A DNA stretch of 64,000 nucleotides from assembly GCF_001438845.1 (NCBI RefSeq), contig NZ_JQCL01000074.1:42327-106326 (forward strand). The letters run 5' to 3'. Made by a program: the position numbers and the translations under genes. The stretch's first letter is position 1; every line of letters starts with the position of its first letter. The notes beneath the pieces were generated by a model, which saw only the letters and a program-made list of their open reading frames with translations, was not told the DNA's origin and ran no database searches. Source of the stretch: Lactiplantibacillus xiangfangensis. GTDB taxonomy: Bacteria > Bacillota > Bacilli > Lactobacillales > Lactobacillaceae. Of this stretch, positions 52,623 to 62,687 are shown piece by piece.

Positions 52623-53525
52623 TTAACGGCTTAATAAATGACGACACACCGCGTGACTAGTAATGGCAGACGTTGGGTCAACCGGGTTAACGCCGTGGGT
52701 AGTAACCGCAGTCAGAAACGCCCGAATCAGGGGTGCAAAGCCGCGTTTTTCCAACGTTGGCTCCCAGTCAGGAAAAGCCGTTGTTTGCGTTTGTGCCGTC
52801 TGATACTGCGTCAAAGTACTTAAATCATTAACCGTAGCCCGGCCGTGAATTGTCTGAACCGTCGCCTGTTCAAGGTTAACGCCACCATACATATTCGTGA
52901 CGACTTGGAGCTGTTCGCGACTCGTCTGCGCAGTGAGATACCCCTGTCCTAAGGCACCCGTCTCCGTCTGCAAAATGCGACCATCCGTAGCCGCCAACGG
53001 TTCATCCAACAAGAATAGGCCAGTATCAACCGCGTGGATCATCAAATCAAACACCGCAGTCTCTGGATCTTGGCCGCCCGTGGTGCGAACTTTTTCAACC
53101 GTGATCATCTGTTTATCAGGTAACGCCTTGAGTTGTTGATTAAGCGGTGCAAAACGGCGGTTAAACCCGCAGGTCAGCATCAGGTGGCGACTCGCAGCAA
53201 GATCGTACAACGCTTGAACATCCTGCAAATCAGTCGCAACCGGTTTATCGACGTACACGTTGATCCCGTTTTCTAAGAGTTGCCGAATAATGGGCGCGTG
53301 GGTCGTCGTTGGCGTATGCACGAAGACGGCCGCCGGGTGAACCGCAATCAGTTCATCCAAGTTAGCGTGCGTATTTTGAAACCCGTACTTAGCCGCTAAC
53401 TTCTCCCGCTTCTCCGGGTTACGGGTCGTTAAGTGAAATTCATATTGATCTTGCATACCAGCGAATACTGGTAAATACGCTTTCTGTGCGATGTTTCCTA
53501 AACCAATAACCCCAATTTTTAGCAT
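52623..53525 (-). CDS. Gfo/Idh/MocA-family oxidoreductase
   Basis: A 300-residue NAD(P)-dependent oxidoreductase with Rossmann motif GVIGLGNIAQKAYLPVF at the N-terminus and VDKPVATD (EKP-like motif) at about residue 91. The C-terminal half is the usual alpha/beta catalytic domain. GGAGG precedes ATG 53525. Substrate unknown; members act on sugars, inositols or related compounds. Confidence 0.87.
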   Translation of the reverse strand: MLKIGVIGLGNIAQKAYLPVFAGMQDQYEFHLTTRNPEKREKLAAKYGFQNTHANLDELIAVHPAAVFVHTPTTTHAPIIRQLLENGINVYVDKPVATDLQDVQALYDLAASRHLMLTCGFNRRFAPLNQQLKALPDKQMITVEKVRTTGGQDPETAVFDLMIHAVDTGLFLLDEPLAATDGRILQTETGALGQGYLTAQTSREQLQVVTNMYGGVNLEQATVQTIHGRATVNDLSTLTQYQTAQTQTTAFPDWEPTLEKRGFAPLIRAFLTAVTTHGVNPVDPTSAITSHAVCRHLLSR

Positions 53526-53622
53526 GTCTGTTCCTCCATTTTCATCCCGCAAATGCGGTACAATAAATATATTACGGACTTCATAACGTCCACAATTTCT
53601 TTACGAAAGGTCTGAATCGCTC

Positions 53623-54378
53623 TTGAAACTTATTTCTTGGAATGTTAACGGTCTCCGAGCCGCCGTTAAGCACGGCTTCGTCGACGCTTTTAACCAGTTA
53701 GACGCCGATTTTTTCTGCGTTCAGGAAACCAAATTACAGGCGGGCCAAATTGACCTCGACCTCCCCGGTTACCACCAATATTGGAACTACGCTGAACGCA
53801 AAGGCTACTCAGGTACCGCAATTTTCACCAAACGTGAACCACTAAATGTCACGTACGGTATCGGCGTTCCCGAACACGATACGGAAGGCCGGGTCATCAC
53901 ACTGGAATACCCCGACTACTACGTTTTAACGTGCTACACCCCTAATTCCGGTGGTGAGCTTAAACGCCTCGAATACCGGCAAAGCTGGGAAGACGCCTTT
54001 TTAACCTACATCAATAGTTTAAGCGCGAAGAAGCCCTTGATTTTCTGCGGGGACCTCAACGTCGCTCACGAAAACATTGATTTAAAGAACTGGCGGAGTA
54101 ATCATCACAGCGCTGGTTTCACCGATGAAGAACGCGGTAAGTTCGATCGTCTGTTGGCGAACGGCTACACCGATACTTTCCGGCACTTTTACCCGGACCA
54201 AACTGAAATTTATTCTTGGTGGAGCTACCGGTTCCACGCACGTGATAATAATTCGGGGTGGCGGATCGATTACTTCATCACGTCAAACCAACTTGAGGAC
54301 CGGTTACTAAACGCGCGCATCTTAAACGACGTCTATGGTTCCGACCACTGTCCCGTTGAATTAGATATTCGCCTATAA
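53623..54378 (+). CDS. xth: Exodeoxyribonuclease III (AP endonuclease)
   Basis: A 251-residue exonuclease III/ExoA that nicks DNA at abasic sites in base excision repair. ISWNVNGLRAA, FCVQETKLQ (Glu), FCGDLNVAH and the C-terminal YGSDHCPVEL contain the catalytic residues. The TTG start at 53623 follows GAAAGG. It is divergent from the oxidoreductase gene and followed by a second nuclease gene. Confidence 0.95.
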   Translation: MKLISWNVNGLRAAVKHGFVDAFNQLDADFFCVQETKLQAGQIDLDLPGYHQYWNYAERKGYSGTAIFTKREPLNVTYGIGVPEHDTEGRVITLEYPDYYVLTCYTPNSGGELKRLEYRQSWEDAFLTYINSLSAKKPLIFCGDLNVAHENIDLKNWRSNHHSAGFTDEERGKFDRLLANGYTDTFRHFYPDQTEIYSWWSYRFHARDNNSGWRIDYFITSNQLEDRLLNARILNDVYGSDHCPVELDIRL

Positions 54379-54453
54379 TCGAATCGCAAACTTGAAATTC
54401 AACCAATCCCTTAGTAGGATTAACTTAATTCTTTAGAAACGGTGGTGGCACCT

Positions 54454-54990
54454 TTGAACTTTGTCGCAATGGATTTTGAAACTGCGAATGCCAAGCGGGA
54501 CAGTGCTTGTTCCCTAGCGCTTACGATTGTCCGCAATAGTCAGGTCACGGATGAATTTTACACCCTGATCAAGCCTGAAAGTGACTTTTTCTGGCGGAAC
54601 GTCCAAATCCACGGAATTCACGAAACTGACGTTGCTTCGGCCCCCAAGTTTCCAGAAGTATGGGACCACATCGCGCCGTTTTTCCAACGGGACCGGTTGG
54701 TGATCGCTCACAACGCGCCGTTCGATACTGGCGTACTTCGCCAAACACTGGCGCACTACGGTATTGGCGCGCCGGAGTACCTGTCCATGGATACGGTCAA
54801 AACGAGTAAACGTTTCTACCCTGAACTCCCAAACCACAAATTAGACACGATGTGTGATGCGCTCAATATCGAGCTTCAACACCACCACAACGCCTTGGAC
54901 GACAGCTTAGCCTGCGCTAACATCTTGTTAACTGAAGCTCAGCAGTTCGGTACTGAACAGCTTAAACCGTTCGTACGCGTCCAAGGCTAA
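54454..54990 (+). CDS. DnaQ-like 3'-5' exonuclease (DEDDh)
   Basis: About 178 residues related to the DNA polymerase III epsilon exonuclease. Acidic residues of the DEDDh fold appear in FVAMDFETANAKRDSA, AHNAPFDTGVL and HHNALDDSLACA. It may proofread or process DNA/RNA ends. The likely start is TTG 54454 (MNFVAMDFETAN); GTG codons at 54442/54445 overlap a GGTGG sequence. It follows xth in the same direction with a 75-nt gap. Confidence 0.85.
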   Translation: MNFVAMDFETANAKRDSACSLALTIVRNSQVTDEFYTLIKPESDFFWRNVQIHGIHETDVASAPKFPEVWDHIAPFFQRDRLVIAHNAPFDTGVLRQTLAHYGIGAPEYLSMDTVKTSKRFYPELPNHKLDTMCDALNIELQHHHNALDDSLACANILLTEAQQFGTEQLKPFVRVQG

Positions 54991-55053
54991 ACGATTAAAG
55001 CGTATGAAATTACTATCAATACTAGAATAACTATAGTCATTATTTCCAAATTA

Positions 55054-55112
55054 GCCGCTGCGCCGGACAGCCTTGGTTTGCTAAGGGAGACGGTTCTGTC
55101 CGCCGAAGCGAC
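55054..55112. repeat. Short hairpin resembling the large palindrome family
   Basis: GCCGCTGCGCCGGACAG and CTGTCCGCCGAAGCGAC form a long stem around a loop GCCTTGGTTTGCTAAGGGAG-like, which aligns with an arm and first hairpin of the 20313 palindrome in reverse complement. Possible minimal or decayed member. Confidence 0.45.
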
Positions 55113-55119
55113 TAACTTA

Positions 55120-55168
55120 AAAACGTGTGTCAAACTGCGATTATTTGCGATTTGACACACGTTTTTTT
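55120..55168 (+). terminator. Terminator of the exonuclease gene
   Basis: AAAACGTGTGTCAAA and TTTGACACACGTTTT stem, with an inner partly paired loop, then TTTT. Confidence 0.85.
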
Positions 55169-55196
55169 ATAAAATCAGTTATACCTAAAAGACGAT

Positions 55197-55712
55197 CTAG
55201 ACCGGCAATACCATGTCGATGGCGGGGACTTTTTCACCCGTTGGATCGAGCACGTCGTACGGTTTCGGCGTGCTCTTCTCGAATCCTAGGTGTTCGTACA
55301 AAGAGATAGCGCGGCCATTGCGGAGTTGCACCGTCAAAACAAGTCGCTTTAAAGTACTGAAATCCTGCGCCCAATTAATCAACTCTTCGACTAACGCGGC
55401 ACCAAGCCCCATCCCCCAAAATTCTTTAAGTACGGCGACCCCAATCTCGCCCTCAGTAACAACCAAACCTTCCGTCGCTTGGACCGTCCCAACACCAATT
55501 AAGCGCTGATCTAAGACCGCAACGAAAATCATGTTGGTCGTAGTCCGGGTAATTTGCTCAATTTGTTGCCGTTCTTCCTGCTCACTAATGGCACCTAAGC
55601 CCTCATCCGCCGTAAAGGTGTTTGATTCATGGGACAGGTGCTTCAATAATTGTAACAACTTAGCAGCGTCACTTGGCACTGCTGGTCGGACATCCACAAC
55701 TTCCTCTGCCAT
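55197..55712 (-). CDS. GNAT-family N-acetyltransferase
   Basis: 171 residues with the GNAT acetyl-CoA-binding region GEIGVAVLKEFWGMGLGAALVEELINWA (about 88-115; motif A R/QxxGxG/A as GMGLGA). Substrate unknown; N-terminal protein or small-molecule acetylation is possible. It is 6 nt downstream of tsaE and likely co-transcribed. AAAGGGTGAGC precedes the ATG. Confidence 0.85.
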   Translation of the reverse strand: MAEEVVDVRPAVPSDAAKLLQLLKHLSHESNTFTADEGLGAISEQEERQQIEQITRTTTNMIFVAVLDQRLIGVGTVQATEGLVVTEGEIGVAVLKEFWGMGLGAALVEELINWAQDFSTLKRLVLTVQLRNGRAISLYEHLGFEKSTPKPYDVLDPTGEKVPAIDMVLPV

Positions 55713-55718
55713 GGTTGC

Positions 55719-56180
55719 TCACCCTTTCAACTGGCTCACAAGCTGATCATAGCGCGCCCCGTGCGGCGTTAACGTAATCGTGCGACCATCATCAGTGGCA
55801 CCGTTGCGTTCCAGCGCAATTCGCAAATACGTTGTCGGCAAAAGATCAGCAATAAATTCAGACCATTCCACAACGCTCACACCGTCACCATCAAAATATT
55901 CATCCAGTCCTAAATCTTCCGCGCCGCCGTCTTCTAAACGATAGACATCCATATGATACAGTGGCAAACGTCCCTGATGATACTCGCGAATCAGGGTGAA
56001 GGTTGGACTTTTAACGTTATTGGGAATTCCCAAACTCTTAGCTAACCCCTTTGTAAAGGTTGTTTTGCCCGCGCCCAGGTCACCATCCAATAAAATTAGA
56101 TCACCTGGCTGCACTAACTGACCAATCTGTTCACCCAGTTGCATCGTTTCTTCCGGGGACGTTACCGTCATCGAATTCAT
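55719..56180 (-). CDS. tsaE: tRNA threonylcarbamoyladenosine biosynthesis ATPase TsaE
   Basis: 153 residues with Walker A GDLGAGKTTFTKGL, the switch region and Walker B-like residues of TsaE/YdiB. It drives turnover of the TsaBD complex that makes t6A37 in tRNAs reading ANN codons. GAGGAGATGG precedes the ATG. It heads a unit with the GNAT gene. Confidence 0.95.
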   Translation of the reverse strand: MNSMTVTSPEETMQLGEQIGQLVQPGDLILLDGDLGAGKTTFTKGLAKSLGIPNNVKSPTFTLIREYHQGRLPLYHMDVYRLEDGGAEDLGLDEYFDGDGVSVVEWSEFIADLLPTTYLRIALERNGATDDGRTITLTPHGARYDQLVSQLKG

Positions 56181-56220
56181 AAAATGTCCATCTCCTCATT
56201 TAACATACTGTTTTCATTAT

Positions 56221-56271
56221 AAAAAAAACGGGCGAAACTTCAAAGTACAAGTCCTGAAGTTCCCCCGTTTT
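56221..56271 (-). terminator. Terminator of pta
   Basis: On the minus strand AAAACGGG-GAACTTCAGG pairs with GAAGTTTCGCCCGTTTT, followed by TTTT. Confidence 0.8.
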
Positions 56272-56294
56272 AAAATTACTCTTACTTAATTTGG

Positions 56295-57272
56295 CTATGC
56301 TAATCCTTGCGCCGCCGTAATAATGGCAACTTTGTAGACGTCTTCTTCACTGGCACCCCGCGATAAATCGGAGACCGGTTTGTTCAAGCCTTGCAAAATT
56401 GGGCCGACCGCTTCAAAACCACCGAAACGTTGGGCAATCTTGTAGCCAATGTTCCCGGACTGTAGTTCTGGGAATACAAAGACGTTGGCGTGACCGGCAA
56501 CTTTTGAACCGGGCGCTTTTTGTAAGCCAACCTTTTCAACAAAGGCAGCGTCAAATTGAAGTTCACCATCGATAGCTAAATCTGGTTCAGCCGCTTGGGC
56601 CTTCGCAGTTGCTTCTTGAACCTTGGTGACCATGTCACCCTTAGCCGAACCCTTGGTTGAAAAGCTCAACATTGCAACCTTTGGGTCAATGTCGAAGATT
56701 TCAGCGGTGTGAGCACTTTGCGTCGCAATTTCGGCTAACGTATCTGCATCTGGGTCAATGTTAATGGCACAGTCCGCAAAGACGTAGCGTTCGTCACCTT
56801 TTTGCATGATGAACGCACCAGAAATCCGGTGTGAACCGGGCTTAGTCTTAATAATTTGTAAGGCTGGGCGCACCGTGTCACCGGTTGGATGAACGGCACC
56901 AGACACCATCCCGTCAGCTTTGCCCATATAAACGAGCATCGTTCCAAAATAATTTTCATCTTCAAGCATCTTGGCCGCTTGTTCAGGGGTATTCTTACCC
57001 TTGCGCCGCTCTACCAATGAATCCAACATCGCCTGCTTGTCAGCGGCTGGATATGTAGCTGGGTCTAACACTTGAACACCGCTAAGGTCGGCTTTCAAAT
57101 CCTTAGCAACCGCCTGGACTTTGTCCGTAGCGCCTAAAACAATTGGTTTAACTAATCCATCCGCAGCAAGCCGTGCCGCAGCACCGACGATCCGGGGTTC
57201 CGTACCTTCGGGGAAAACAATGGTTTGATCTTTACCAGTAATTTTTTGTGCCAATGATGTAAATAGATCCAT
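56295..57272 (-). CDS. pta: Phosphate acetyltransferase
   Basis: A 325-residue single-domain Pta converting acetyl-CoA and phosphate to acetyl-phosphate. It contains PEGTEPRIVGAA at the N-terminus, SGAVHPTGDTVRPALQII and the C-terminal LSRGASEEDVYKVA signature. The start is ATG 57272 with GGAGGGTC upstream. It is 22 nt downstream of ung. Confidence 0.97.
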   Translation of the reverse strand: MDLFTSLAQKITGKDQTIVFPEGTEPRIVGAAARLAADGLVKPIVLGATDKVQAVAKDLKADLSGVQVLDPATYPAADKQAMLDSLVERRKGKNTPEQAAKMLEDENYFGTMLVYMGKADGMVSGAVHPTGDTVRPALQIIKTKPGSHRISGAFIMQKGDERYVFADCAINIDPDADTLAEIATQSAHTAEIFDIDPKVAMLSFSTKGSAKGDMVTKVQEATAKAQAAEPDLAIDGELQFDAAFVEKVGLQKAPGSKVAGHANVFVFPELQSGNIGYKIAQRFGGFEAVGPILQGLNKPVSDLSRGASEEDVYKVAIITAAQGLA

Positions 57273-57294
57273 GAAATGACCCTCCAATAAAAAA

Positions 57295-57987
57295 TTAATT
57301 TTTTATACTGACGTGTTCTGGAAGTTGCCAATTAATGGGCTGTTCGCCAAATGATTCTAACGCAATGTTAGTCTTAGAAAATGGTTTGGAACCAAAGAAG
57401 CCCCGGTAAGCGGACAGCGGGCTTGGATGTGGTGCTTGTAACACCACGTTCGTTTCCGTATTGATCAGCTTAATTTTGGAACGAGCTGCTTTACCCCAGA
57501 GAATGAAGACTACCGGTGTTGGCCGTTCAGATAATTGATGAATTGCATAATCCGTCAATTGTTCCCAGCCTTTATTGGCATGTGAAAAGGCAATGCCATT
57601 TTGAACCGTAAGGACCGAGTTCAATAGTAAAACGCCCTGTTTAGCCCAACTCTCTAGATAACCATGATTGACTGGCGTACAGCCAACGTCATCCTGTAAT
57701 TCTTTATATATATTGACCAGCGATGGGGGTACCGCAACCCCGGGCAAAACGGAAAAGCTCAATCCGTGTGCCTGATTGGGACCGTGATACGGGTCCTGGC
57801 CTAAGATAACGACCTTTGTGTCGGCAAACGGCGTCCATTCAAAGGCTTGAAAAATATTATACATATCCGGATGAATATTTTTCGTCCGATATTCTTCTTT
57901 TAAAAATTCGTGCAGCTGCTGGTAATAAGGCTCCTCAAATTGGGGCTCCAAAATGTCCCACCAGTCCGTATGAATAAACGCTTTCAT
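57295..57987 (-). CDS. ung: Uracil-DNA glycosylase
   Basis: A 230-residue family 1 UDG removing uracil from DNA. Water-activating loop [20 protein letters not shown], and the [18 protein letters not shown] leucine loop are canonical; LLLNSVLTV completes the pocket. ATG 57987 is preceded by AGAGGTG. It probably forms an operon with pta. Confidence 0.97.
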   Translation of the reverse strand: MKAFIHTDWWDILEPQFEEPYYQQLHEFLKEEYRTKNIHPDMYNIFQAFEWTPFADTKVVILGQDPYHGPNQAHGLSFSVLPGVAVPPSLVNIYKELQDDVGCTPVNHGYLESWAKQGVLLLNSVLTVQNGIAFSHANKGWEQLTDYAIHQLSERPTPVVFILWGKAARSKIKLINTETNVVLQAPHPSPLSAYRGFFGSKPFSKTNIALESFGEQPINWQLPEHVSIKN

Positions 57988-58101
57988 CCTTAACACCTCT
58001 ACATTATTGTAGCATACTAAAAACCGGTAATGATAATAATTCTGAATTCACTCCTAAACATGTTAAAATGTAACTATTAAGACAACTAAGGATGTGACAA
58101 C

Positions 58102-58971
58102 ATGATTTCGATTATCGCTTCTGACATGGACGGCACGTTATTAAACAACGAAATGACCGTTTCGGATTTTAATGCCGATGCTATCCGTCAAGCGCAGCAG
58201 CAAGGCGTCCACTTCATCGTTTCCACTGGCCGTCGCTACTCTGAAGCTCAACCACTCATGGCCGCTCAAGGAATTACCGCTCCTTTAATTACGTTAAATG
58301 GCGCAGAAGTTTACGATGCTTCTGGTAAAATGCTCGACATGGTTCCCATTACTAAGACCGTTTCACGGGCTATTTTTCACACGTTAATTTCACGGGGCTA
58401 CTATTTTGAAGTGGTTGGTAATGATGGTATTTACTCGAATAATAAAGCCAAGCGAATCGAACAAATTGCCCACCTACTGACCAATTTAAATCCGGATACG
58501 TCGTTTAAGATTGCCGTGACCTTAGCGTCGGCCCGCCTTGAATTGATGGATATTAACTACGTCGATAATTACGACGAATTACTGAACGACCCGACCAAGC
58601 ACGTCATGAAAATCATTACGTTTAGTCAGGAAGGGCCCGCTAAGCTCAAGCCATTAAGCGATGAATTATTAGCTAAGCACTCATCCTTAAAGATCACTTC
58701 GTCTTCGCGGTCTAATATTGAAATCAACAATATCAACGCCCAAAAAGGGATTGCCGTTGAACGCTATGCCAACATGCTCAACACCCCAATGACCGACGTA
58801 ATGGCCATTGGCGACAATAACAATGACGTTTCGATGCTCAAAGTTGCTGGGATCAGCTACGCAATGGGTAACGGAACCAATGAAGTGAAACAGTTAGCCA
58901 GTCGGGTGACCGATACCAACGTCAATGACGGGGTTGGTAAGGCTATTTTGGAAGTGCTCGCGCAACAATAG
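58102..58971 (+). CDS. Cof-type HAD-superfamily phosphatase
   Basis: 289 residues of the Cof/YidA family. Motif I SDMDGTLL, motif II VSTGR, and motif IV GDNNNDVSML are intact, with a C2B cap between. It probably dephosphorylates sugar phosphates or flavin/nucleotide phosphates. AAGGATGTGAC precedes the ATG. It probably forms an operon with the next gene (24-nt gap). Unlike the HAD protein at 39239, its second Asp is retained. Confidence 0.88.
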   Translation: MISIIASDMDGTLLNNEMTVSDFNADAIRQAQQQGVHFIVSTGRRYSEAQPLMAAQGITAPLITLNGAEVYDASGKMLDMVPITKTVSRAIFHTLISRGYYFEVVGNDGIYSNNKAKRIEQIAHLLTNLNPDTSFKIAVTLASARLELMDINYVDNYDELLNDPTKHVMKIITFSQEGPAKLKPLSDELLAKHSSLKITSSSRSNIEINNINAQKGIAVERYANMLNTPMTDVMAIGDNNNDVSMLKVAGISYAMGNGTNEVKQLASRVTDTNVNDGVGKAILEVLAQQ

Positions 58972-58995
58972 TTCACCGGGAAACGAGGGTTGAAA

Positions 58996-59556
58996 ATGCG
59001 TAAATTATATTTCAGCCGCAATAGCTTTGCCAAGGGCGCACGGGTCGTTCGTGATGAACATAACCAGTCTCACTACTTACTCGTAGGTCGCTGGGGACGG
59101 CGTCAGGACGCGCTTAGTCTCTACGCTATCCGTGGCGAACTACTTGCTGAAATCCGACAGACCACACTCGGACTATTACCAAAGTTTGAGTTGTATTATA
59201 ATCGTCAAAACGTCGGCTCCATCAGTAAAACACTGGGCTTTTGGCATGAAATGATCTACGTGCGGAAGCTCCGCTGGATTATTATGGGAAGTCTCAATTC
59301 AGAAACGTACCGCGTTTATCACGGGACCGAATTGGTCATGACAATGCGCCCAGTTGTCACCAGTAATGGCGAAGCGTTTGAGTTAACCATTACTGAACAT
59401 TCCACGGAACCACTGTGTATTTGTATCGCAGCGATTCTCGACCACTGGCAAAAACCAACGAATCGTTCCCGTTCATCAGCGTTATCAAGTGACGGACTCC
59501 AAATCAACTTTGGGGAAAGCAACTATACGCTTCATCACAAATTACCGCAAAACTAA
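58996..59556 (+). CDS. LURP-one-related (tubby-like) protein
   Basis: 186 residues, mostly predicted beta strands, beginning MRKLYFSRNSFAKGARVVRDE. The alternating pattern and the stretch LLPKFELYYNRQNVGSISKTLGFWHE resemble LURP-one-related/YxjI proteins with a tubby-like barrel that may bind membrane lipids. The assignment is by eye. ATG 58996 has GAGGGTTG upstream. It follows the HAD gene and ends at a terminator. Confidence 0.65.
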   Translation: MRKLYFSRNSFAKGARVVRDEHNQSHYLLVGRWGRRQDALSLYAIRGELLAEIRQTTLGLLPKFELYYNRQNVGSISKTLGFWHEMIYVRKLRWIIMGSLNSETYRVYHGTELVMTMRPVVTSNGEAFELTITEHSTEPLCICIAAILDHWQKPTNRSRSSALSSDGLQINFGESNYTLHHKLPQN

Positions 59557-59590
59557 AAAACGTCGGCCAATGTTGGTCGACGTTTTTTTG
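59555..59590. terminator. Bidirectional terminator
   Basis: AAAAAACGTCGGCCAA pairs with TTGGTCGACGTTTTTT between convergent genes. Confidence 0.88.
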
Positions 59591-59599
59591 ATATGCTTT

Positions 59600-60334
59600 T
59601 TACACATTAATTACTTTTTCTAAGAAGTCTTGTAACCGTGGACTCTTCGGGTGATCGAATAAATCATCTGGTTTGCCACTCTCTTGAATCAAACCATCTG
59701 CCATGAAAACGACGCGGTCCGCAACTTCCTTTGCGAATCCCATTTCATGGGTAACCACGATCATAGTCATCCCTTTTGCAGCTAACTTTTTCATAACGTC
59801 CAACACATCGCCGACCATTTCAGGGTCCAAAGCGGAGGTTGGTTCGTCAAATAGCATGATGCTTGGATGCATTGCTAAGGCCCGGGCAATCGCAACCCGT
59901 TGCTTTTGCCCACCAGATAAGGATTTAGGCATCGCGTCCGCTTTGTCTGACAGCCCAACCGTGGCTAATAAGTCACGTGCTGTTTTTTCAGCTTCCACTT
60001 TCGATTCCTTGTTTAACTGGACCGGCGCCAACGTAATGTTTTGTAAGACCGATAAATGCGGGAACAAGTTAAAATGTTGGAACACCATCCCAATATTTTC
60101 ACGAACTAAATTGATATTCGTGCCTTTGTCTGACAAGTCATAACCACTAATGACGACTTGACCCTGGGTTGGAATTTCCAAATCGTTTAAACAACGTAGG
60201 AAGGTACTTTTCCCTGAACCAGACGGGCCAATCATACAAACCACTTCGTTATCTTGGACTTCTAAGTTAAGCCCTTTTAAAACTTCGTTGTCGCCGTAGC
60301 TTTTGTGTAAATCTTTGACGATCACTTTAGCCAT
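59600..60334 (-). CDS. glnQ: Glutamine/polar amino acid ABC transporter, ATPase
   Basis: 244 residues; Walker [10 protein letters not shown], signature LSGGQKQR, Walker [13 protein letters not shown], switch His in VTHEMG. This is the polar amino acid importer class. The start is ATG 60334 (GGAGG upstream), 2 nt after the stop of the fused substrate-binding/permease gene. Confidence 0.95.
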   Translation of the reverse strand: MAKVIVKDLHKSYGDNEVLKGLNLEVQDNEVVCMIGPSGSGKSTFLRCLNDLEIPTQGQVVISGYDLSDKGTNINLVRENIGMVFQHFNLFPHLSVLQNITLAPVQLNKESKVEAEKTARDLLATVGLSDKADAMPKSLSGGQKQRVAIARALAMHPSIMLFDEPTSALDPEMVGDVLDVMKKLAAKGMTMIVVTHEMGFAKEVADRVVFMADGLIQESGKPDDLFDHPKSPRLQDFLEKVINV

Positions 60335-60336
60335 AC

Positions 60337-61773
60337 TTAGTTGATCCTCCTTTGAACCCAGTTTGAAAGCCAAGTTAATAACGTGATAATTACAAGGTAG
60401 ATAATCGCAATCATGAGCCAAATCTTAAACCCTTCGAAGTTCCGTGCAATGATCAACGTCCCCGTTTGGGTTAATTCAACGATCCCGATAACGGAAAGGA
60501 TTGAAGTATCCTTCAACGTAATAATGAATTGGTTGATAAATGACGGAATCATGATCCGAATCCCTTGCGGCATAATAACTTTACGCATGGCAGTCCAATA
60601 CGGTAGCCCTAACGAACGGGCCGCTTCCATCTGACCATCATCAACGGCTTGAAAGCCCCCCTTAACGAAGGCGCCGGTATAAGCCCCTTCGTTAAGCATC
60701 AAGGTTATCATCCCGGCAATGAACGCTGGAATCTTAAACCCGTGCCCAATTAAGTCTGGGAACCCGATGTAGATGAAGAACGCCAACACCATTAGTGGCA
60801 TCCCCCGGAAAATATAGATAATCGTACTTGAAATGGCAGGACCAACTTTACCCGGCATAACACCCAGAACACCGAGGGCCAAGCCCATAACAGTTGCTAA
60901 AATAATAGAAATAACCGTTAATTCCAAGGTCATCCATAACCCACTACCAATGGTTCCTAAGTTTTGGGTAAACAGTCCAATAAAGGTCCGACTGCTGGCC
61001 GTTTCACCGGTCAATGATGATTCACTAGAATGTAAATATTTATCGACAATTTTCTTATATTGCCCATCCGCTTTGATGGCTTTTAAACCGGCGTTGAACT
61101 TCTTCAACAACTTAGCGTTCTTACCCTTTTTAACGGCAAAACCGTAATCACCGGCTTCGTATTGCTTAGAAACGATCTTCAGCGCAATGCCGTTTTTGAT
61201 GCCGTAAGACATAACGGGGTAATCTTCAAAACAAGCGGCTGAGTTACCAACCTTAACATCGTTATACATATTATTAGAATCATTGAAATACTTAATCTTA
61301 AACCCGTACTTGTTTTGGATGGACTTTGCGTAAGTCGCCCCAGCCGTCCCGGTCTTTAGTGCGACAGTCTTACCTTTTAACTGGCTAAACTGCTTGATCT
61401 TACTATCCTTAGCTACGGCCATAACGACCCCGGAAGTGTAGTAGGCATTTGAAAAGTCAAACGTCTTCTTCCGTTCAGGCGTGATATTCATCCCAGCAAT
61501 CACACCGTCAACCTGGTTGGCACTTAGCTGCTGAACGGCGGCCCCGAAGCTAATTGCTTTTAACTTATAATTGATATTTTCTTTTTTCGAGATCGCATTC
61601 AAAATATCAATATCGATCCCTTTATACTTACCGCCTTTGGCCTGAAATTCAAACGGCGCAAAGGTAGTATCTGTCGCAATCGTGTACGTTTTCGCCTGCG
61701 CCTGAGTGCCAACTGTAAACCAGCTACCCAGTGCCGCTAACAACATGACAATTGCAACTTGCCATTTTTTCAT
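60337..61773 (-). CDS. glnP: Fused glutamine-binding/permease protein
   Basis: About 478 residues: signal peptide (about 1-29), one periplasmic-binding-type domain (about 30-255, starting [15 protein letters not shown]) and a C-terminal permease domain with about five membrane helices and the EAA loop ([21 protein letters not shown]). Substrate-binding and permease parts in one chain are typical of GlnP/GlnPH of lactic acid bacteria. Start ATG 61773, with a possible TTG one codon earlier, behind AGGAGG. A GlnR box lies just upstream. Confidence 0.93.
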   Translation of the reverse strand: MKKWQVAIVMLLAALGSWFTVGTQAQAKTYTIATDTTFAPFEFQAKGGKYKGIDIDILNAISKKENINYKLKAISFGAAVQQLSANQVDGVIAGMNITPERKKTFDFSNAYYTSGVVMAVAKDSKIKQFSQLKGKTVALKTGTAGATYAKSIQNKYGFKIKYFNDSNNMYNDVKVGNSAACFEDYPVMSYGIKNGIALKIVSKQYEAGDYGFAVKKGKNAKLLKKFNAGLKAIKADGQYKKIVDKYLHSSESSLTGETASSRTFIGLFTQNLGTIGSGLWMTLELTVISIILATVMGLALGVLGVMPGKVGPAISSTIIYIFRGMPLMVLAFFIYIGFPDLIGHGFKIPAFIAGMITLMLNEGAYTGAFVKGGFQAVDDGQMEAARSLGLPYWTAMRKVIMPQGIRIMIPSFINQFIITLKDTSILSVIGIVELTQTGTLIIARNFEGFKIWLMIAIIYLVIITLLTWLSNWVQRRIN

Positions 61774-61812
61774 CAATTGTGAGACCTCCTAATTCATTCT
61801 ACCGGATTGGTA

Positions 61813-61829
61813 TGTCATAAAATATAACA
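61813..61829 (-). promoter_or_regulatory. GlnR box at the glnPQ promoter
   Basis: TGTCA-TAAAATA-TAACA fits the GlnR consensus TGTNAN7TNACA at every fixed position. It overlaps the likely -10 region (TATGTT, with TTGAGT 18 nt upstream) on the minus strand, consistent with repression when glutamine is plentiful. The rest of the 61774-62148 stretch is AT-rich with no recognised gene. Confidence 0.7.
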
Positions 61830-62148
61830 TAAATCATTCGTTACCACCAACTCAAACTATAATAATATTATAATTTAATTTTAATGTTTGCGGTATCATT
61901 CTGACTTTTCTTAATTTTATTAAGTAAATTGCATTACTTAGAAAAGATTACGAAGAATTCGACCTGATATTGCATCTTTTTAATTTTCCAAGTAAAACCC
62001 GCATTATTTCGCCAACTTGAATTATGAAGATGCTCATATAAGGCCTTAAGTATCCCCAAACGAACAATTACTTCACTTTATTTTCTTAAGTTAGCGCTGA
62101 ATAATCAACCTAAAATGGCATAGTCTGCTGAAGTAATGTAACCCAACC

Positions 62149-62182
62149 TAAAAAAGCCACCCACAAAGTGAGTGACTTTTTA
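62149..62182 (-). terminator. Terminator of smpB
   Basis: AAAAAGTCACTCAC and GTGGGTGGCTTTTTT form a hairpin with G-U pairs and a T-run on the minus strand. Confidence 0.8.
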
Positions 62183-62188
62183 AAAATA

Positions 62189-62659
62189 TTAGTAGTGTTT
62201 CATGACGCGATCAATTTGTCGTTGTTGTTCACGCTTCTTAATATCTTGACGCTTATCGTATTCCCGTTTCCCATGCGCAACCCCAATCAGGACTTTAGCA
62301 AAGCCGTGCTTGAGATACATTTTCAACGGAATTACGGTAATTCCCTTTGTCTGAGTTGCTTCCCCAATTTTACTGATTTCCTTTTTATGGAGCAGTAATT
62401 TGCGGTTACGCAAAGGGTCAACATTGAAGCGGTTCCCCTCAGCAAACGGACTAATATGCACATTCATCATCCAAGCTTCGCCATTGCGAATCTGGACAAA
62501 GCCGTCCTTCAAATTAACCCGACGATCACGGACTGACTTGATTTCGGTCCCCGTCAAAGCAATCCCTGCTTCATAGGTATCCTCAACAGCGTAGTCGTGC
62601 CGGGCCTTCCGGTTTTGAGCGAGGGCGGTATCCGGGTGCTTACCGTGTTGTTTGGCCAT
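62189..62659 (-). CDS. smpB: SsrA-binding protein SmpB
   Basis: 156 residues; binds tmRNA and delivers it to stalled ribosomes. [18 protein letters not shown] and GTEIKSVR at the N-terminus, [21 protein letters not shown] at the basic C-terminus are canonical. GGGATGTGAG precedes ATG 62659. It lies 28 nt downstream of rnr, the usual Firmicutes order; no ssrA gene is seen in the window. Confidence 0.97.
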   Translation of the reverse strand: MAKQHGKHPDTALAQNRKARHDYAVEDTYEAGIALTGTEIKSVRDRRVNLKDGFVQIRNGEAWMMNVHISPFAEGNRFNVDPLRNRKLLLHKKEISKIGEATQTKGITVIPLKMYLKHGFAKVLIGVAHGKREYDKRQDIKKREQQRQIDRVMKHY

Positions 62660-62687
62660 CAGCCTCACATCCCCTTACTTTTTTAGC

